Assembly: GCA_004009845.1 (NCBI GenBank)
Contig: RMBW01000086.1
Coordinates: 62,001-126,000, forward strand
From: Davidsoniella eucalypti
Taxonomy: Eukaryota > Ascomycota > Sordariomycetes > Microascales > Ceratocystidaceae
Reading direction: 5' to 3'
DNA: 64,000 nt
A model generated the notes under the pieces. The model saw nothing but the letters and a program-made list of their open reading frames with translations, did no database searches and had not been told where the DNA came from. Made by a program: the position numbers and the translations under genes. Positions 38,546 through 49,843 of this stretch are shown here, piece by piece (position 1 is the stretch's first letter; each line of letters starts with the position of its first letter).

Positions 38546-40955
38546 TCACGACGGTGGCCAATCCAGAATTATAGCCATATCAAAATCAATGATCATTAAC
38601 TTCCCTGTTTGAGAGTCTTGGAGAACATTTCTCTCTTCAAGATCGCCGTGTTCAATACCGCACTCTTCCATTTGTGAAACCATATCATTAAGATCACTAT
38701 AACTTCCCTTTGGCAACTCTGTGATGGACTCGCCAGCATAAGCAAGTAGAAGAACATGCTTATAATCATGAAATCTCAAAGGAATCCCCATCTTCAACGT
38801 GATACTCCCAAGACAAACAGGAACTACAGTTCCTTGGAGACTCCTGAGCTTTGAATAGACAATGAGCTCCTTTTGAAGTAGCCATGTATCCTCACTCTCA
38901 AAGCCTTTGCCAACCAATGTATAGCCATATGGATACACTGTGAGCTTGAACAAGGCCCCAACAGCACCATATTTATCCAGATCTTCACAGCCATTATCGA
39001 GATTCGTATCCATTTGGATCTTGATAGCGTTCAAGAATTGAGAGGGACTCAATTGATGTCGTTGATCTTGAGTATCGGTGTTTGCTTTCCGGTGAAATTG
39101 GTAGTTTGGACAGTCTTGGTCAAACTCAAAACCATGGACCAGGCCATATAGACACTGTTGTGTACAGTAACTAGAAAGGCAAGCAGTATGTTTTTGAGAC
39201 CGAAAAGGCAAACTACCATGACCCCCTCCTCTTTCGGTGCTACTATCATCACCATCACTTAGCCCGGGAGTATCTGGATGGGCCTCTGGGCTTAGATGTG
39301 GACCTGCTTCGCCTGATGTGTCATCTTCATATGAACTTGGTAGAGAGCGTATTTGAGACCTTAATGCCTGAATATCGCTTAAGCTAAGTTTTCGCTGTTC
39401 AAGTGATAGGAGCATCAGCGTCAAGATATAAGCAACTGGCGTCTGCTTGATACTTTCAATATGCTCCTCGATAATCTCAGGGTCTACAGGGCCTTTATCT
39501 CGATTAAGAAATAGAATATCAGAGATTTGTTCTCTGGGAATACAGAGGGAGTAATAAACAGTGCTAGGGTTTGCCATATCAATACTCAAGAAAATGAAGG
39601 ACTGGCCAGTCGTGATGTATCCATATAGAAGCCCAGAGTTAATCATGTAGTGATATACCTGTGTCACAGCACAAGCAACAAAATGGCGCATATATCTACT
39701 ATATTCCGCTTCATCAGATTGATTCAAAGATCTTTTTGTGCTTCCTTTGAGACTGTTATAGAAGGAGGATGGGTCCGAAGTAGAAAAGTGATCTAGGGCT
39801 GCTCGAAGCTGAGCAGGAGGGAGCTTATGAGCTGCCTTGTACTCCACAATGAAGAGTAGCTTTTCGATTTTGACAACTCTAGGAGTGTTTTGGGAGTCTT
39901 GAGGATCATGAGAGATGCCTTGACTGATATTAAAATAGGAGGGCCAAGAAGTTGAAGGTGTCTCGCTAGGAGCACTGGATGAAGCAGCCCTTTTCATACC
40001 AGATTGATGTTGACCCCGCTGAGTATTCGCACTTTCTCTATGACAGAGACTAGCAACATTGATGTTTTCTGGCTCATCTGAAGATCTAGGCAGATCCGTT
40101 GAGGCCTGGGTCTGAGAATCTAGTAGATCCCGGAGTTGAGAATCTACTGAATCTTGGAACTGTTGCTGCTCTGGTGCTCTCTGTTGACGTCGTTGAATCT
40201 CGTTGGCATATTGTGTGTTCGAATTGAATATTACTTCTTTGACTCCATTATAGGCCGTAGCGTCACATCGGTCGTGTTGTAGATAAATATTGATAACTTC
40301 CTGGACATGATCCTCAATGGCAGGTTTGGAAAAGTTTTTCGCGTCGCTCTCACTGGATAGCCACTGACTGCATAAAGCACGCTGGGCAGCAGCAGTTTCA
40401 TTAAAACTATCAAATAAATGCTCCTGTTCAAAGACGGATTGAAACTCTGAAAACTTCTGCTCATGAATGCCTTGGAAGTCTGACCAGGATTTGAGAAGAT
40501 GTGGGTATGATCGATTAGCGACCGAAGTAGGTCCCCCTGTTGTGAGCCGAGACAATACCGTCTCTATTTTGTAGGTTTGGAAGTTGAGAGCAAAGCCGTT
40601 ATAGAGAGAAGTTTCGAATGTTGTTTTTCTGTTTAGGCGGTCGATTTTCTCAGCTCTCTGTTCAGCTTCTCGAGCCTTGTTGACAGCGGCTTCTTTGTCG
40701 ACTCGATATTGCTTAGCTCTCTGTTCGGCGGCTTCTTTGTCGACTCGATATTGCTTAGCTCTCTGTTCGGCGGCTTCTTTGTCGACTCGATATTGCTTGG
40801 CTCTCTGTTCAAAAGCTTTTGCATCCCGATCCCTTTGCTAAGATATTGAAAACGAGTTAGATCTAAATTTTGTGCAAAGGAGCCTACATTTATGTGTAAT
40901 TACTAACCTCGAATAGCTGAAATATTTCTTCTTTGGATAATTTAGATATATCCAT
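38546..40955 (-). CDS. Fungal kinase-like protein with N-terminal 14-residue tandem repeat
   Basis: Two exons: 40955-40908 (MDISKLSKEEIFQLFE) and 40837-38546, joined by a GTTAGT donor and a TTAG acceptor, give 779 residues. Residues about 26-67 carry three copies of AAEQRAKQYRVDKE or close variants, a charged coiled coil. A Gln/Ser-rich linker follows. The central region (YGYITTGQSFIFL...VYYSLCIP) is shared, from memory, with a large uncharacterised family in Pezizomycotina. The C-terminal 130 residues are kinase-like: a LVGKGFES glycine-loop-like stretch (about 657-664), a catalytic-loop motif HGDLEERN (746-753) and a metal-binding-like DFD (767-769). The chain stops 10 residues after DFD, with no activation segment or C-lobe. 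The frame is intact over 2.3 kb, so it may be expressed. Function unknown. Confidence 0.82.
40691..40813 (-). repeat. In-frame 42-bp minisatellite in the kinase-like gene
   Basis: Three tandem 42-bp units (40691-40732, 40733-40774 and about 40775-40813) are nearly identical at the DNA level and translate on the minus strand to a 14-residue unit AAEQRAKQYRVDKE. The first two are identical and the third differs at its distal end. The unit is two heptads long, so changes in copy number would preserve both frame and coiled-coil phase. Confidence 0.93.
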
Positions 40956-41631
40956 GATGTTTGGCAGCTTTTAGTTAAGAAATGTAGAGAAAATATCAAA
41001 GAAGTAAGTGAGTCTATTGTTGTTGGAACACAATGTTTGCGAGAAATAGGATAGTTAGGCAGAAATGAGCTGAGCGATTAAATTACCTATTCATCAAATC
41101 GTATGTTGCTTAGTCAGTCAAGTACTGATTGTTGTTACTAGCCTCGCACATCGTGACTTACCTCGACTCCATAAAATTTCCATCATAGACTCCTATTACC
41201 CTTTACATATTTTCTCCACGCTCACATTAACATACTACTTGGCAAGTTCGCTATTTTCGTGTCAGACCTCCTAACGCGATTCTTCTTCATGAGATATCTT
41301 TAGCAATGGCCAAAAAATGAAATATGTATATAGCATGTGATTCAGACGTCACTATTATTGAACAACATACTAAAAAAAAGTAGATATCTAAGAGAGGTAT
41401 CTTTGTTGATGTTGCAATGGTCAGCCAAAATTATGACGTGGAGAGCTTAGGAATATGCTAATTTCACTGGCTGGAAGACATGAACATCAAGAGTCTAAAG
41501 GAGATAGGTTGTATGATGATGTTGTAGTGCTAGCATTTCAAGATAAACTCAAAGAGTGTGAAGCGTGACTATTAAGGAGTAGCAGAGAGTAGAGACGATT
41601 GTTAATATACTTATGCACTGAGATGTTCTAG
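40956..41631. other. Intergenic, no gene seen
   Basis: About 680 AT-rich bases between the divergent kinase-like gene and the regulator relic. No ORF or repeat of note was seen. Confidence 0.55.
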
Positions 41632-42405
41632 CTAGTGCCTAGGGAAATACTTTTTCGGTCTTCTTATGGTGTCATGCCCACAAAACTAAAAGGCGATCAG
41701 CCGCCTTGCCGAAGATGTGACACCAATAACATGAACTGTGAATATTCTTCTAATAAGCGGAAATTTACCACTACCCAAGCCGACGGATCGCCTGTTATAG
41801 ATAAAGAGGAATTCCAACTCTTTAGGAATGTTGGTAGCTTGAACGAGTCTAATCTCACTCTATGCCCTGGACATGATTCATAACTTATTTGTTGGAAAAT
41901 CTGCCAAATGCTGGCAACTAGTTGCCGTTGCATGTCGTGTGATGCTAGGACTGCAACTGGATGTGCCATGCTCAGAAAAAACCTTCACACAACAAGAATG
42001 TTCAGGAAAATTAGCCTGGCATATGTTTCATATGGACAGGATTCTGACAGGTGGATTAGATGCTTATGTTTGTCTTAATGAAGACAACATGAAGCTCAAA
42101 CTCCCCTGTAATGAGGATGCTTTCCAGACAAACCAACCAGTTCCGTCCTACCGTCTAACAAACCCCCAAGTCGTGCTCGCCGCCTATGAGCACGTCAAGG
42201 CTATACTATACGATTGATAAATCTTAAGCATCATATTCAAAGAATAGCCAAAAGGTTTTCCGGAGGTACTGCCTATGTCCATAGAGTAAAGTGGAAAGCA
42301 TCACGAGCCATGGAAAAAGTCAACAGATTACAAAATGAAGGATCAAGTTTCACAGCTTCTCTCCCTGACAACTTGCGGCTTAACAAGCAAAGCTCAACTG
42401 ACTAA
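41632..42405 (+). pseudogene. Wrecked Zn2Cys6 transcription-factor gene
   Basis: Three overlapping frames each keep part of a fungal regulator. At 41635-41880 there is a damaged zinc cluster (KLKGDQPPCRRCDTNNMNC) that keeps only the last three cysteines. At 41873-42217 there is a middle-domain stretch (GKSAKCWQLVAVACRVMLGL, then KLAWHMFHMDR). At 42214-42405 a C-terminal helix region (KASRAMEKVNRLQNE, SSFTASLPDNLRL) is preserved. Frame changes separate the pieces, the start of the cluster is lost, and about 500 expected residues between the cluster and middle domain are absent. This is a relic rather than a short gene. Confidence 0.78.
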
Positions 42406-42412
42406 GGCAAGC

Positions 42413-44331
42413 TTACTCAAGCTCCCATTCGTCGAAATCATCCTTATACTCCAGGTGTATATAGAGCATCTCAGATTTCTGGGCAGAAGTCAAGGACCAG
42501 TCATCTTTGATTGGATTAAATGGCTCTCTGACAGTGCCAGGGATCCACTCCCGCTCAGAAACCATATCAATCAGTCGGCCGACCATGGCACCAGAAGATG
42601 TCTTAGACCACTTGGTCCGATCATCCTCTAGCATGTCAAACAAATCATCTGCAACATCGGAAGGCATATCTTCAGTTTCGAAGGGCAACTCAATGTCATG
42701 AGTTACAGTTAGGTCCGAGCCCTTGAATAGTCTTGAAGCATCATTTTTGCTGAATGACCTCTTGTGGTGCCAATCAACCCAGCGGCTTTTACACTTTGGG
42801 CCTGATGCTACACAGAAGTCAAGCAAATCAAGCACTTTAGTGGTGGTAGATCGCGTAAATGACAACCATGACAAGTCATTGCCAAAGATGGTTGGCTTGA
42901 GTCCAACTGTCATAAGACTCTCTAGCCCTAGATTTCCAGAAAGGCCGAGCTTTCCTCCACCACACAGCCCACAAGCCTCGTCATATGAGGCTCCGGCTGT
43001 TAGGTGGAACTGGGGAAATTTCCAATCCACGGTGGCGGCGACGGAGGCACCGATGAAGGCTGCCTGGAATGCTACCTCGGCATGAATCCCGTGGTAGACA
43101 TAGACCTCTCTATACAGGCCACCTGAAACAGTCGGCTTGTAAAGTGAGAACTTCGATGCTTTGATATTAGCACCGACCCGGCTCATCCACACTATACGAT
43201 CGGCATGAGCCAAGAGACGGTTATCGTCGGAGACCGTCATCTTTCCACCAAAATCTACCCGGGCGTATGCTTGGATGTCACTAACAGTATAGCCTATACT
43301 GTCACTCAGTGATAGAGACACGGAGCCAATATCAGGAATCTGGAAAACAACCGGTGGGAGTGCTAACAGTTGCTGGGAGTCCGAAAGTCCCTGGACAACA
43401 TGGCCAGTGATAAACAGTCTTAGTAGGGCTTGAGCGACCACACCTTTAGTTGAGATCTTAAAATCTCCACCATGGTGCTTTCCAGCACGGTAACTAAAGC
43501 CAATGGCTCCAGATACGGCACAGGATGAGCACTTTAGGCCTAAATCCAGGTGGGAATCACTGTAAGTGATTCCACTGTTATGTTGGAAGTCGAAGAACAT
43601 ATATTTCGACTTCCATGGCGTAGTCCCATCGATTGAAGTGGCAAGCAACTGAACCATTAAAGGGTCGGTGGCATTTTGAAAGCCATCCGCAGTGTCAGTC
43701 ATGACACTCCAGTCCTCTAAGTCGTTTATAGTGTTGGGTTTAACATCCAACACTACCCTCATGCTTCCATGGGCAGTTATGCCCAAGACACCAAACCAAT
43801 GGGCGTCATTGCCATGACGCCGCCCTGCGAAGTTAGGGCAGATGACCACGTTTTCAAAGCAGTGGCAGCAGCGGTAGATGTGGTGAGCTCGAGAGCCGGT
43901 TCACCAGATCCATCGTAGCTGATGGCGAGCAATTGCTCAGAAACCTAGTCCAAGTTGATAAGAGGCGTGCCTGAGTACGCAAATAGCGAAGCCACCGAGT
44001 CTTCAAGCCCATATGCAAAGACGTTTGCAGAATGAACAGTAAAGGCTTCGTCGCCAACACGGTCATGCAGAGACACGTGTGGCAAGTACACAAGCTCTTT
44101 CATAACCATGGAGCCGTTAGCTGACGGAACGGCCAATCCAGATGTAGATATCCAAGACCAAGACGAGATGTTGGAAGCCTCCTCGGCGAGCACAGACTCC
44201 ACGGTTTGGAGTGGGGAAGAGGCCGAAGCCCAGGCGAAAGTAGCATTGGGGAAGCCAACGGTAGAGGCAATGACTGCCGGGACAAATAGTGTCCAGGCAA
44301 TCATTGTAGATACTAGAGCTTGAAAGTTCAT
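42413..44331 (-). pseudogene. Secreted cysteine-containing protein gene, interrupted by a stop and a frameshift
   Basis: The 5' part (44331-43945, 128 codons) starts with a clear signal peptide: hydrophobic WTLFVPAVIA to about residue 22, then Ser/Ala-rich sequence. It ends at a TAG following LINLD. The frame reads on without further stops as VSEQLLAISYDGSGEP, then must shift by one base near 43857 to join ENVVICPNFAGRRHG. From there it stays open for about 480 codons to 42413. The downstream part has paired cysteines (LKCSSCAVSG, ACGLCGGGKLG) and beta-rich repeats such as SVSLSLSDSIGYTVS. Without the two lesions it would be a secreted protein of about 640 residues. I do not recognise the family. 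The two lesions could be real or assembly error; no plausible intron removes both. A paralogous fragment lies inverted next to it. Confidence 0.72.
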
Positions 44332-44652
44332 AGTAGCTACAATACTGAGAAAGAGAACTACTGAAAAACTATTAGTATCAATGTGACGTTAGGTAGTTTG
44401 TTCACTACGATGAACAGTAGTTACAATTGTCTTTATGAAGGAATCCATGTTGTGAAACATTGGAAAGAAGTGATGGATGGGCAATAATTGTAGAAGAAAG
44501 TGATGATGATAGACGGTGCCAAAGGATTTGGATACTCACTGTCGGAAGATTGAAATACGACTAGAAAAGTACTTGGGCGGTATTGGAGTTGTGGCTGATG
44601 CCAAAAATATAAAATAAAATGGAAGCTATGAATTGTAGGCAACAGGGGCCCC
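44332..44652. other. Spacer between the secreted-protein gene and its inverted paralogue fragment
   Basis: About 320 AT-rich bases, presumably the promoter side of the minus-strand secreted gene. No ORF was supported. Confidence 0.5.
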
Positions 44653-45057
44653 GTATCTCTATCCCTCAGTGATAGTATTGGTTACACGGTATCCGATATC
44701 CAGGCGTACGCTCGCCTAGACTTTGGAGGCAAGACGACGGCCTCTGATGAGAATCGTCTCCTAGCCCACGCTGAGCGACGCGTCTGGAAGAGCCGTGTTG
44801 GTGCCAACATTGAGGCACCTGTTTTCTCACTATACAAGCCCACAGTGTCTGGTGGTTTGTATGGTGAAGTGTCTGTCTACCATAATCCATGCTGATGTGA
44901 CATTTGAATCATTATTCATTGATCTTGGCTATCATTCACCCAGTCTACTACGACTAAGGTGATTGACCTGTTGGACTTCTGTGTAGCATCCGGTCCTGTG
45001 TACGAGTAGATGGTTTCACCTCAACCCTAGTCACTGGCACTCAAGATCCTTCCGTAA
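44653..45057 (+). pseudogene. Inverted fragment of a paralogue of the secreted-protein gene
   Basis: On the plus strand, 44653-44875 translates as a close relative of an internal part of the neighbouring minus-strand gene: SVSLSLSDSIGYTVS, QAYAR.DFGGK, RVGANI and LYKPTVSGGLYGEV. It then shifts frame (HADVTFE), skips roughly 50-60 residues, and resumes at about 44925 with WLSFTQSTTTKV and LLDFCVASGPVYE before a stop. Its 5' third is missing. The fragment is head-to-head with the fuller copy and runs directly into repeat B copy 2. It is dead coding sequence left by a duplication. Confidence 0.88.
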
Positions 45058-45303
45058 CAATTTTCTATGTTCCTAGTATCCGGGACTGCTCAGACTAGTC
45101 TGGCATCCATCCCTTTTACAGTAGCAACACCTACGTCTCCTTTTAAAGCAAAAACAAAAGAGAAAAGAAAAACCAATAACTATAAATACTGATAAAAACA
45201 AAGGAAAAAAGAAGAGAGATTTTCATGATCCTCAACCCTGCTCTCTCTGCAGTGGCTGTGCCTGTTTTTGTGCCTTTTTTGCCAGTGTTCTTCTACCTTT
45301 CAT
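45058..45303 (+). repeat. Direct repeat B, copy 2 (right flank of accessory block)
   Basis: Partner of 38031-38255, same orientation. It starts exactly where the paralogue fragment loses similarity to the intact gene. Confidence 0.88.
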
Positions 45304-48300
45304 GGTCATGAGTAGCTTTTTACATGTCTGTCATACACCCTACTAAAGAATTTGCCCAGTAAGGATATAATGGTCCATTAGTATATTATAGAGTATAGTT
45401 TTGGGTAGTTCCTTCATGGCTGACCTCTGTAAGTCATCGGATAGTTGCTTATCTCCTGAATATCAACACACCATGGAAATGTTCTCTATACAGTTTATAA
45501 CGGCGTATCGAACAGTTCATAACTAGCTTTACTATATAGTATCAGTGCAGTTCCCACACTTTCCGCACCAACCATCATGAACTGAGGCATATCATCATGT
45601 TCCAACAGCGGGCTCCCGAGCTATCAAGTCTTGGGTAAGTATTTGTCAACATCACCCATACGATGTGACAAAACCGAATTCCAGTATAGACAGACACATC
45701 CGAAGATTCTTGCTGGAGCCTAGACGGGCTCGGGATGTGGAGGTACCGACGATTGACGTAGCAGTATTGACAGGGAAGAATGGTAGAACAAAGCACAACA
45801 TACGCTGCAAAGCGGACACAAAGAATATATATAAAGAATAAAAAAATAAAAAATAGAAAGTAAGAAAGTTTTAGAAATAGGATTCAGGGAGCAGTAGAAG
45901 TGCTCTAGAAGCCGATCAATAAGCGTTAGGTAAGGAAAAATGCATGTCAAGGGATGTGATACAAGACAAATCGGCTATAAGCAAGTACGAGTGTACGACA
46001 AGGCAGCCATTTGAACCAGATATTGAGAAACTCACAGACCTTTGAGTGTTTATTTTGATATTTAGGTGTTTCCTTTGAGCGATGATAGGCACAGTTATCC
46101 GTCCCGGCACTTCAGCCCGCCATAAAGAACATCTGTGCTAGGTAGCTGCAGGGTAAGACACGGAAAGAGGATTGAACCGTACGTATCTGCCGTCGGGTTA
46201 TTCTTTGAGAGTTGGATATTCTCCGCCAGGAATAGGTGTATGAACAATGAGCACATACAAAGGCGGGCACTACACATAGTGCGCTGAACCACTGGATACA
46301 CATTTATGGTTCACGTATACAGGGAACAGGGGACGGTTTTTAGGGCCAACTGACAATAACGCACGAGTTTTCCGGCTTGTGGTGGTTGAAGGTCATAGAT
46401 TTTGTGTCAGTAGATGCAAATTTTTGATTCTTTTCGTCTTCTACTCTTTTTATTGTTCGTTGGTCGTCAAAGCTCGCGAAAGTCGGGTGATATTCGGTTC
46501 GGTATAGCCATAAAACACGACTAAGGTCGAACCCTAACAGAACCAACCGGTAAAATTCATGATAAATCTACCGGGATTCGCCAAAATATACTACCGTGAT
46601 ATTCCATCTTGTAATAGCCAAGCACCTAGTTGGAAATCTGACTAAAACATGTACTTATAAATATATTGTCCTTCAAGTATCTGTACATGAACTGTAAAAT
46701 TGCCTAATTTGCGGCTTAAGATAAATAACGTAGAAAAGAAACCCAGCCCTCTTGACAGTTCATCGTGATCGTGAGCAGTTAGTCTTCCAACCGCAATCCC
46801 ACAGTTGAGCCCCCTTTGTTATAAAAGGTGCTAATACCCAGAGGGCGTGCTTTTATGACGAAGAAGGTGTTCTACCAAGGAGCGTCAATCAGATGCTAAA
46901 ATAAATAGACGGAAGAAAAGGGAGACATTGTATGTATGTGACCTTGTGATTTGTGGATTGCTGATTCTTTTCTCATCGTGTTTTCTCTTTCATAGTGGGA
47001 ATGCCTATAGGTCCAGCATGTGAAAACCGATGATGGTCTTGGCGTAGAGTCTTAAAGATAGAAAGGAACCCTTCTGATCTTTCATGAGGTGGACTAGCTG
47101 GTTAAGTTGACTAGGGTATCCTGAGCTGAGATTTCCGAAAAAGAGATGTCCATATTTAGACAATCAAGGCTAACAAGAGAGTTCATACATATACAGTAGA
47201 TGCTGTTGCAGTTGCTCGGTGGGAGGGGAACTATCTAGCTGTATTTTGTATCTTGTAATCCTAGTAGACAGTTCAAGTTGCAGTTATAAATATGACTGCC
47301 TAATTGCGGCATTTCAACAAAGATCGGGTGAGCTGTATAAAGCTGAGACTTTGCCTATATATAAATTCTATGTAAATATACAAAGTTGTCAGCGGAAGAG
47401 AGGCTTAATACCGGCATACGAGAATACAAGAACAGAAGCCTCTTTGTGTGTTTCAACCAAGATTCTTTTGCTACCAGACGACCGTATTTCTATTCCTGGC
47501 CGAATCTTTTTGGGGCTAGCGCTATTCCGAGTACGCTAGAAGAAAAAGGCAACATGCAGAGAGCACGGAATTGCTTGGCAGTATCGTGAGTACCACAGTA
47601 AGAAATTCTGTAGTTGAATGCCTAAAAAACAAGAAGCCGTGATAAGAGCAAAGAGAGGGAGGGGGTAGATTCTCACATGCTTGTGTTTTTTTTTTTTTTT
47701 TTTTTGTCAGTGTCAGTAGTAGAAGATGCCCCCTGTAAGAGTAACATCCGTCTATTCCTTTGAATGTTTTTCTTTATCTGTTTCCGTTCTTGTTTGTGGA
47801 AGAAACGATGACTAAAGATAGACGCTATCAAGGGAGCCGATGACAAAAGAAGGGAACCTACTGTTCTCGTGTAAGCGAGTTCCTATTTTGAATATATATT
47901 TCGAGAGGCGGTTAGTGACAGTCACTAGCTTGAAGGTATGGCTTCTTTAGGATATCACCGAGCTGTGAATATCGCCAATATCAGATGATATTAAACGCTG
48001 GGTTTTACCTCACTTTTGAGTGTCTACAGACTTGGCCAATTCTACGGGCAGTTTTTGAGATGCAAGATGTGTGGATATGACAAAAAATAAGCCTGGGACC
48101 GAGATGCCTCGTTTACAAGCCAAGTACTGGCGCCTAAATAAACGGAAAATAAGAAAAAAAGGATCCGTATCGTCAGACAACCAAATACTGGTAATATACC
48201 AGCAAAGAAAATTCTGGGTAATACATAGCTACCTATAGATCAACCACCATTAGGATAATCTACCCGCCCGACCACACTAGACGAGGATGGCAATAGTGAA

Positions 48301-48837
48301 CTCTACGAGATATGGAATGTGGGAGAGGTCAATGCCAATAGACAGGACAGTGAGTGGTTTAGTTTGGTTCACACGGCCTGTCTCCCGATATGAGGCGCGT
48401 TTGGCGTTACTGTTTCTGCAGAGTTCTAGGACCAACTTTGCGTCGAAACATCAACATACAGCTGTATTTCTCATATTCCTGGTATATTGCTGTGGCTTTG
48501 TGCTTGGCCTACCCCCATGTATGCCGATAGACGAGGCAGTAATATGACCGTACGCTATAGCTATAGTATGCCTTCTGATATTCACTTGTGTCCGTGAACG
48601 GGGGAGTTGTTGGTTTGCATAAAGAGAACATGTCTCCCCGATCTTGTTGAGTGTATTTAGTTAGTATATCGATCATCCATATCAGTATCTTTGTTTCTAT
48701 CGCTCACACAGCTACTTACACAAGTCTACTACACAAGTCTACTACACAAGTCTACTATATACACTATACACACCGGCCTCGACCTTTGGTATATCTCAGA
48801 TCTCAGTCTACAACTCTTTATCTCGATCTATCTTCAT
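45304..48837. other. Gene-poor intergenic stretch
   Basis: 3.5 kb with only short unsupported ORFs. A 20-base T run lies at 47686-47705 and a 13-nt tandem repeat at 48720-48757. No RNA gene was recognised. Confidence 0.55.
48720..48757 (+). repeat. 13-nt tandem repeat
   Basis: Three copies of ACAAGTCTACTAC, the last slightly truncated, lying about 80 bases before an ATG at 48838. Seen directly. Confidence 0.9.
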
Positions 48838-48922
48838 CATGTTCTTCAACAACGGCGTCGAAATGCACATCAAGCCCCCGACTTGTGCGCCCAAGAAGCT
48901 TTACCAAAAGCCTGACGATGTT
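48838..48922 (+). other. Orphan first-exon-like ORF
   Basis: An ATG in a CATCATG context opens a 28-codon stretch with coding-like codon use (MFFNNGVEMHIKPPTCAPKK, then LYQKPDDV), ending at a perfect GTAAGT donor. No credible continuation was found: the next CCCAG acceptor leads to 21 codons without similarity and a stop. It looks like the surviving first exon of a gene whose remainder is lost, or a very short gene. No function is proposed. Confidence 0.35.
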
Positions 48923-49843
48923 CGTAAGTCCACCCATGTTTATCTTTGAAAGCATTAATACCCCCCCTCCCCCCTTCTACGATCTTTTATCCTACCCAGA
49001 TATACTATCTGGATCTGCGGACGTAACTCCATTTTGCTCTATAGTAGTCATTGGCTATTGTTAAAATAGCTGAGAATTCACATGTCAAGAGCTAGATAGC
49101 TTGTGATCCTGGCATCCGACAAGGAAGCAACCTAGCACACAAAACACACTATAAGCCAGGGTATCCCCCTGTAACGTGTACCCTAGAAAAAGCGAGGCTC
49201 AGGACCCTCTAGTTAGGGTTAAGGGTATATAGTGCTCGTTGCCTGTGACGATGAAGTCTTTCTCGAAAAAGAACATCATGTGTTTTCTTTATGCAAAGGT
49301 CTCTCTCTCTCTTTGTCGACTAGAGTCTTGATTAATCTACCGAAAAGCCCAAGATCGAAGAAATTCTTGTCGCCTAGCAAGAATCAGCCCCTGGTTGTCG
49401 TCATGGTTCTTCGCATCGCCAAAGCTTTAGGTTGTTAGAGAGGAGGGGCTGTGCTATAGTTAGATGCGCATGGCTTGTTATAGTTATACTAGTTCTACTG
49501 TTCTAAAGCTCACGAACTACTAGAGTCACGCCCTCTAGTTCGGCATCCTCAAGTGCGGATTTCAGGCTTATGCGTTCCATCATTTTGACGTCTCTTGATT
49601 GTCTTTTGTCAGCGATCTTCTACCCGCGGTCTTTTGGTGTATATGAAGAAAACAAGCTCTCTTGCGCTCTTTTTTTTTCTTCTTTTCCTTTTTTTCGTTT
49701 CTCACATCACTTTCTCCCTTTTATTTCTTAGAGCAATCGCGCGTTTGCTTATCATCCCGCTTTTCTCGGAAAACAAAGCCTTATCTCCAGCACTACCATA
49801 ACACCATCTACATTGCCCTTTCTTCCCCGTCTTGCCTCCAGTC
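48923..49843. other. Intergenic, upstream of the Pgc1-like gene
   Basis: Short unsupported ORFs only. The final 200 bases before 49844 are T/C-rich and probably the promoter and leader of the phosphodiesterase gene. Confidence 0.5.
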
